Below are positions 33,408 through 36,313 of a stretch of DNA of 36,313 bases, piece after piece. Every line of letters starts with the position of its first letter. Positions within the stretch are counted from its first letter, which is position 1. Below the pieces are notes generated by a model that worked only from the letters and a program-made list of their open reading frames with translations, made no database searches and was not told the DNA's origin. The translations under genes and the position numbers were made by a program. Source of the stretch: Nitrospirota bacterium (GTDB lineage: Bacteria > Nitrospirota > Thermodesulfovibrionia > Thermodesulfovibrionales > Dissulfurispiraceae); contig JAMCVZ010000005.1 in the NCBI GenBank assembly GCA_023476565.1, forward strand, positions 1-36,313, written 5' to 3'.

Positions 33408-34649
33408 ATGCTTGTTTTTTTGAGTTGGTCAGGCAACAAGAGTAGAGCAGTGGCTGAAACCCTGAAGCAGTGGCTCGTTCAAGTAATTCAGGCAGTTGAT
33501 CCGTGGATATCCTGTGATATCGCGAAGGGATCTCGTTGGAATTCTGAGGTGTCTGCAAAACTTGAGGCATCAAAGTTTGCCATTATCTGCCTTACCCGAG
33601 AAAATTTAGATGCGAGATGGATTCTATTTGAAGCGGGTGCGATTTCCAAACTCAATGATGCCTCAGTTTGTACTCTTCTGCTTGATATTACACCTGCTGA
33701 GGTAGAACAACCGCTAAGCCAATTTCAACATACTACAATTGAAAAGAGTGATTTCCGTAAACTTGTGCATACGATGAATGATGCTCTATCACGTGCAGGT
33801 GAGCGAGGACTCCCATCACAAACCCTGGATAGCATTTTTGAGACCTTCTGGCCACAGTTGCAAAATGAATTAGTTGAGATTAGTGAAACTCAGTACGCAG
33901 AAGAACACAAAATGCGTAGTGACCGCGCAATTCTTGAAGAAATCGTTGAAATACTTAGGAATCAAGAGCGACAGCAAAGTGGGAAAACAGGAGAAGTCCA
34001 CATCCGTTCACTTGACAATACTCAGACTTTCCCCGGCAGAGATGTTATTAAAGCATGGCTTGCACGAGGATTACACTCTTTCGAGTCAACATTATTTGGA
34101 GGGATTCTTAGATACAAGAAGTTCGATATGGAGAAAAAAACTTATGTGTTTGATAAATCGATTGCGGTACGGAATAGAGAAGGTATTTGGGTCGTAAAGG
34201 TCCGAAATTCGCAGATAGCTATTATCGACAATACAGGCAATACTTTAGATGCACGCACAGTTAATTACGGAGATAGGATTATGCTGCCCGACGGTAGTAC
34301 TGTAGAACCCGACCAAAAACTTGTGGAAAGGGACCCTCTCTCAATGCCAATCATAACAGAGGTGGCCGGAAAGGTCGCCTTTGGTGATATGATAGAAAAT
34401 ATGAGTTTTATACAAGAGACAGATACAGCTACAGGGCGTATATTTAAAATTATGATTGACTGGCCAAGCAATCTCAGGCCGCGTATCGCAATAAAAGACA
34501 AGAAAGGCCGAAGTGTTAAAATACCGGGGACAAACCATCTTGCCCGATATCTTCTACCTGCTGGAGCTATTATTTTAGTTGATAAAGGAGATGATGTGGT
34601 CCCGGGCGATGTGCTTGCAAGGATTCCGCTTGAGATCACTGAGGCTTAA
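33408..34649 (+). CDS. TIR-domain protein fused to an RNA polymerase beta-prime SI3-like domain
   Basis: A 413-residue soluble protein carried as an integron cassette. Residues 1-150 are a TIR domain of the bacterial TIR_2 type: VFLSWSGNKS, the DPWIS loop, FAIICLTRENL, and WILFEAGA with Glu75 at the NADase catalytic position. Residues 160-195 are a charged helical linker and 196-243 are unassigned. From about 244 to 413 the sequence reads as the SI3 insertion of the RNA polymerase beta-prime trigger loop: VRNREG, RDPLSMPIITEVAGKVAFGDM, ETDTATGR, LRPRIAIKDKKG, IPGTNHLARYLLPAGA, GDVLARIP. The trigger-loop sequences on either side (such as TKDITGGLPRV) are missing. AGAGG lies 7 bases before the ATG; the stop falls in the attC at 34644. 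Base composition is richer in A+T than upstream genes. Likely a defence effector. Confidence 0.85.
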   Translation: MLVFLSWSGNKSRAVAETLKQWLVQVIQAVDPWISCDIAKGSRWNSEVSAKLEASKFAIICLTRENLDARWILFEAGAISKLNDASVCTLLLDITPAEVEQPLSQFQHTTIEKSDFRKLVHTMNDALSRAGERGLPSQTLDSIFETFWPQLQNELVEISETQYAEEHKMRSDRAILEEIVEILRNQERQQSGKTGEVHIRSLDNTQTFPGRDVIKAWLARGLHSFESTLFGGILRYKKFDMEKKTYVFDKSIAVRNREGIWVVKVRNSQIAIIDNTGNTLDARTVNYGDRIMLPDGSTVEPDQKLVERDPLSMPIITEVAGKVAFGDMIENMSFIQETDTATGRIFKIMIDWPSNLRPRIAIKDKKGRSVKIPGTNHLARYLLPAGAIILVDKGDDVVPGDVLARIPLEITEA

Positions 34650-34709
34650 CAAGGCGCTCAAGGAGGACGCGGCATAAAGCCGCCGCGCCCCTTAGCTTGG
34701 TCGTTGGTT
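34644..34709 (+). repeat. attC recombination site (attC2)
   Basis: The parts are in canonical order: R-double-prime GCTTAAC, spacer AAGGC, L-double-prime GCTCAAGG, stem GCGGC-ATAAA-GCCGC, L-prime CCTTAGC, spacer TTGGTC, R-prime GTTGGTT. GCT(C)AAGG pairs with CCTTAGC leaving one extra C, the extrahelical base at the position known from the aadA attC. Spacers of 5 and 6 bases form the unpaired central spacer. GTTGGTT departs from GTTRRRY at one base. The stop codon of the TIR gene lies within the first box, as is common in cassettes. Confidence 0.85.
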
Positions 34710-34725
34710 CGGTATATAAGGACAT

Positions 34726-34890
34726 TTAGTCAGTATAACGTTGTTGCAAGGAGAGAACGGCTTTCTTAATAGCCATAGTTCCTTTTTTATAAAGGACAAC
34801 GGCAAGCAGTTCCTGATTTAGCCAAACTGCCCAGAAACGTGTATTTTTCCATCTGTTTATTATGATTTTCGTGTCAGAAATTTGATTCAC
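34726..34890 (-). CDS. Small conserved 54-residue protein on the minus strand
   Basis: The reverse strand has a frame from GTG (34890) to TAA (34726) encoding 54 residues with a real-looking pattern: NRWKNTRFWAVWLNQELLAVVLYKKGTMAIKK in two pieces around a hydrophobic centre. It resembles small uncharacterised proteins with the signature FWAV(Y/W)xxxxLLxVxxYKKG that I recall from cassette and accessory regions. It is inside the cassette that starts at 34704 and faces opposite to its neighbours, a known habit of some cassette genes with their own promoter. No strong ribosome site. It may pair with the XRE gene as a divergent module. Confidence 0.55.
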   Translation of the reverse strand: MNQISDTKIIINRWKNTRFWAVWLNQELLAVVLYKKGTMAIKKAVLSLQQRYTD

Positions 34891-34903
34891 AATAAAATAC
34901 TTT

Positions 34904-34955
34904 ACGCCCTATTATGCCGTGTTGTCAAGAATAATTTTACGGCATAATAGGGCGT
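34904..34955. promoter_or_regulatory. 17-bp perfect inverted repeat between divergent genes
   Basis: ACGCCCTATTATGCCGT (34904-34920) and ACGGCATAATAGGGCGT (34939-34955) are exact reverse complements with an 18-base gap. The right arm ends next to the XRE start codon and covers a CATAAT box; TTGTCA lies at 34922. A two-site operator for the XRE protein is the natural reading; a hairpin in the leader is another. Confidence 0.65.
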
Positions 34956-34956
34956 T

Positions 34957-35178
34957 ATGAATAAAAATCAAATCCAAAAAGAATTAAAGCGTTTCGGCGG
35001 AAATTTGCGTCGAGAAAGAACCACACGCAACATCACTCAGGAAAAACTCGCAGAGCTTACCTATTTAAATGTGAGAACCATTCAAAAAATTGAGGCGGGG
35101 CAAACCAATATTCTGATAACCACGGCAAAAAGGATTCAAAAAGCCATAGGTTGTCCATGGGAATCGTTATTGGATTAA
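34957..35178 (+). CDS. XRE-family helix-turn-helix regulator
   Basis: A 73-residue protein that is one Cro/C1-type HTH: LRRERTTRNITQEKLAELTYLNVRTIQKIEAGQ in two parts, with the IQKIEAG recognition-helix end typical of the XRE family. It lacks any other domain. It should bind DNA as a dimer, most likely the 17-base inverted repeat just upstream. Many such proteins are antitoxins; the minus-strand 54-residue protein would be the candidate partner, but no toxin fold can be seen there. ATG directly follows the repeat, so the transcript may be leaderless or start within it. Confidence 0.85.
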   Translation: MNKNQIQKELKRFGGNLRRERTTRNITQEKLAELTYLNVRTIQKIEAGQTNILITTAKRIQKAIGCPWESLLD

Positions 35179-35224
35179 AGCGAAGCCCAACACTGTGATC
35201 CATTCAACCAGCGCATGAGGGAGC

Positions 35225-35262
35225 GAGGGGCAGGGCGATGTTGCCACCCTGCCCCCTCTTTT
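35225..35262 (+). terminator. Rho-independent terminator after the XRE gene
   Basis: Stem GGGGCAGGG / CCCTGCCCC with an 11-base loop is followed by CTCTTTT, 50 bases after the XRE stop. Confidence 0.8.
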
Positions 35263-35266
35263 ATAA

Positions 35267-35295
35267 TTGACTAAGTCTGCTCTCGTCGGTAAAAT
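35267..35295 (+). promoter_or_regulatory. Sigma-70 promoter of the PF09720/ParE pair
   Basis: TTGACT at 35267-35272 and TAAAAT at 35290-35295 with a 17-base spacer. A short dyad AGACTTGGTCT follows near 35320, possibly the operator. It shows that this pair brings its own promoter, as many integron toxin-antitoxin cassettes do. Confidence 0.7.
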
Positions 35296-35361
35296 ATAGA
35301 CATAAACTGATGCTTCGATCAGACTTGGTCTATTTTCAAAACAGTAATAAGGAGTTTTACC

Positions 35362-35595
35362 ATGAAGTTAACTGTTGAACAAATCGCAGAAGAAGCTCTT
35401 TCTCTTCCCAGTGAAGCGCGCGCCCTTCTTGCCGACAGATTGGTGGAAAGCTTGGACCCGGCTGAAGACGAATCTATACGTCAACTCTGGCTAGCTGAGG
35501 CATGTCGCCGTCGTGATGATGTTCGCAGTGGCCGTGTTCAAACGATTCCCGGTGATGACGCCCTGGCACAAGTCAGGAAGGCCGTCACAAAATGA
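35362..35595 (+). CDS. Addiction module antitoxin, PF09720 type
   Basis: A 77-residue acidic protein matching the putative addiction module component family: KLTVEQIAEEALSLPSEARALLADRLVESLD is its hallmark start, then WLAEACRRRDDVRSGRVQTIPGDDALAQVR. It should bind and neutralise the ParE-type toxin encoded next. AAGGAG lies upstream of the ATG. Its stop overlaps the toxin start (ATGA). Confidence 0.93.
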   Translation: MKLTVEQIAEEALSLPSEARALLADRLVESLDPAEDESIRQLWLAEACRRRDDVRSGRVQTIPGDDALAQVRKAVTK

Positions 35596-35885
35596 AATTT
35601 GAATTTCATCCGGACGCACTGGAAGAATACCAAGAGGCAGCCCGATATTACGAGGGCTGCCAATCCGGTCTGGGTGCTCGTTTTATTGCAGCCGTCGAAC
35701 AAGCCATTCAGCATATCGTCGAAAAACCTGAACAATGGAAATCTCTTGAAAAGGATGTGCGCCGATATCTGACCCGCGTATTTCCTTATGCCATTTTTTA
35801 CTCCATCGAACCAGATTACATTCTTATCATAGCAGTAATGCATTGCCATCGGGTACCCGGTTACTGGCAGAATCGTATTCGATAA
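35592..35885 (+). CDS. RelE/ParE-superfamily toxin
   Basis: A 97-residue toxin with the ParE/RelE fold pattern: FHPDALEEYQEAARYYE helix, GARFIAAVEQAIQHIVEKPEQW helix, then the strand part RRYLTRVFPYAIFYSIEPDYILIIAVMHCHRVPGYW. ParE members poison gyrase and RelE members cut mRNA on ribosomes; the RVFPYAIFY and AVMHCHRxPxYW segments are common in the PF09720-linked ParE group. It is translationally coupled to the antitoxin. Such pairs stabilise cassette arrays. Confidence 0.92.
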   Translation: MKFEFHPDALEEYQEAARYYEGCQSGLGARFIAAVEQAIQHIVEKPEQWKSLEKDVRRYLTRVFPYAIFYSIEPDYILIIAVMHCHRVPGYWQNRIR

Positions 35886-36004
35886 GTGATCCTTGATGGC
35901 GATCATCAATAGCTGTCAGTAGTCTATTTCTTTTAAACTTCTTATTCTCTCAGCAGGACAAGTCTTCCAACAAATCGTTCAACTCCGACGCAAAGAAGCG
36001 CGCG

Positions 36005-36095
36005 GGTTAACTCGTCGTTCTCCCGCGCTCCGCGCAGGAGAACCAGGAGTTCGAAACCGATGGCCTCCGGCCACGGCTCAACTGCCGCGTTACTT
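36005..36095 (+). repeat. attC-like site (attC3)
   Basis: The site has GGTTAAC (36005-36011), a 5-base spacer TCGTC, a GTTC start of an L-type box, and at the other end GGCTCAAC (36075-36082), spacer TGCCGC and GTTACTT. Its 67 bases 36026-36092 equal 33307-33373. The inner stem is formed by GTTCTCC/GGAGAAC. The left half pairs poorly with the right half, and R-prime departs from GTTRRRY, so function is uncertain. It would close the cassette stretch that begins at 34704. Confidence 0.5.
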
Positions 36096-36160
36096 GCATA
36101 CGGTCGTAATATTGGGGAATACATGAAAATCAGGCTCTATGTAGATGACACGATAAAATA

Positions 36161-36210
36161 GGGATAAATAGGATAAATAGGGATAAATAGGATAAATAGG
36201 GACAGCGACC
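36161..36210. repeat. Tandem repeat ending in a GGGACAG core, upstream of a RAYT
   Basis: Two exact 19-base copies of GGGATAAATAGGATAAATA (36161-36179, 36180-36198) run into GGGACAGCGACC (36199-36210). Flanking CGATAAAAT (36151) and ATTTTATTG (36211) are near complements. The GGGACAG core recalls the GGGGACAGTCCCC repeats elsewhere in the window. Confidence 0.7.
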
Positions 36211-36252
36211 ATTTTATTGACATAAGTAGAATAGATGCTTTACTATTAGCAC

Positions 36253-36313
36253 ATGCCGAGAATAGCCAGAGCCGTTGCAGTCGGATTTCCACATCATATC
36301 ACTCAGCGGGGTA
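36253..36313 (+). CDS. REP-associated tyrosine transposase (start only)
   Basis: Only the first 20 codons are in the window. They begin MPRIARAV and include FPHHITQRG, the conserved start and histidine motif of Y1 transposases of the RAYT group (TnpA_REP). These enzymes act on short palindromic repeats as single strands. A full gene should be about 180-330 residues. It sits 43 bases after a repeat with a GGGACAG core, the usual link between a RAYT and its own REP. Confidence 0.85.
   Translation, partial: MPRIARAVAVGFPHHITQRG

Noticed and set aside
33190-33573. Minus-strand frame with AVEPWPEAIGFELLVLLRG, also found at 35942-36124
   Set aside because: It is a translation of the shared attC-like repeat; the sameness comes from the DNA repeat, not from a protein family.
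35187-35193. GCCCAAC, which fits the first box of an attC site
   Set aside because: No matching L boxes or GTTRRRY partner is found downstream; it may be a decayed site but cannot be supported.

Overview
The window looks like chromosome from an anaerobic or microaerophilic bacterium. My best guess is the Nitrospirota (Thermodesulfovibrionia-like), with Desulfobacterota as the main alternative. The reasons are the gene run ilvC-psd-pssA-leuA, a ferredoxin-type 2-oxoacid oxidoreductase, a rubrerythrin-like protein, a sigma-54 enhancer-binding protein, and many short palindromic intergenic repeats of the kind linked to REP-associated transposases. This placement is inference from gene content; no rRNA or tRNA gene was seen.

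Layout. (1) 1-4.1 kb: a NifU-like Fe-S protein, a ferritin-like protein and a glutaredoxin-thioredoxin reductase fusion, all on the minus strand, then a histone-deacetylase-family hydrolase. (2) 4.2-9.05 kb: ilvC, psd, pssA, leuA and an SGNH hydrolase, with REP-like inverted repeats in the two gaps around psd. (3) 9.1-18.4 kb: a PAS-type sigma-54 activator facing a well-spaced -24/-12 promoter. That promoter precedes a GltD-like flavoprotein/ferredoxin fusion, the alpha, beta and gamma subunits of a 2-oxoacid oxidoreductase, an acyl-CoA ligase and an MFS transporter. The set parallels the phenylglyoxylate dehydrogenase (Pad) design. (4) 18.5-20.2 kb: a CHASE3-GAF-GGDEF diguanylate cyclase. (5) 20.6-26.3 kb: a probable operon with a CBM48-like lipoprotein, an ECF sigma factor, a membrane anti-sigma factor ending in a second CBM48-like domain, three related exported proteins (two with long glycine-rich tails, one with a short one), an outer-membrane beta-barrel and a fourth Gly/Ser-rich exported protein. 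I read it as a cell-surface system that may sense carbohydrate. (6) 26.6-31.0 kb: a small conserved protein, an AbrB/PIN toxin-antitoxin pair, leuC without leuD, RidA, a TPR protein, and the C-terminal remnant of a GH94 enzyme cut next to a REP arm. (7) 31.2-36.1 kb: an integron. An IntI-type integrase with an extra N-terminal domain faces a cassette region interrupted by an IS200-like element. One attC site is textbook (34644-34709), and two further attC-like sites share 67 identical bases. Cassette cargo includes a TIR-domain protein, a 54-residue minus-strand protein, an XRE regulator and a PF09720/ParE toxin-antitoxin pair. (8) The right edge holds a tandem repeat and the start of a REP-associated tyrosine transposase.

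The most striking item is the TIR cassette gene at 33408-34649. Its C-terminal 170 residues read as the SI3 trigger-loop insertion of the RNA polymerase beta-prime subunit. The flanking trigger-loop sequences are absent and the ORF stops where SI3 would end. A TIR effector joined to a piece of host RNA polymerase, carried in an integron, suggests a defence protein that watches for factors acting on the transcription machinery. The second candidate system is the carbohydrate-domain sigma/anti-sigma surface operon.
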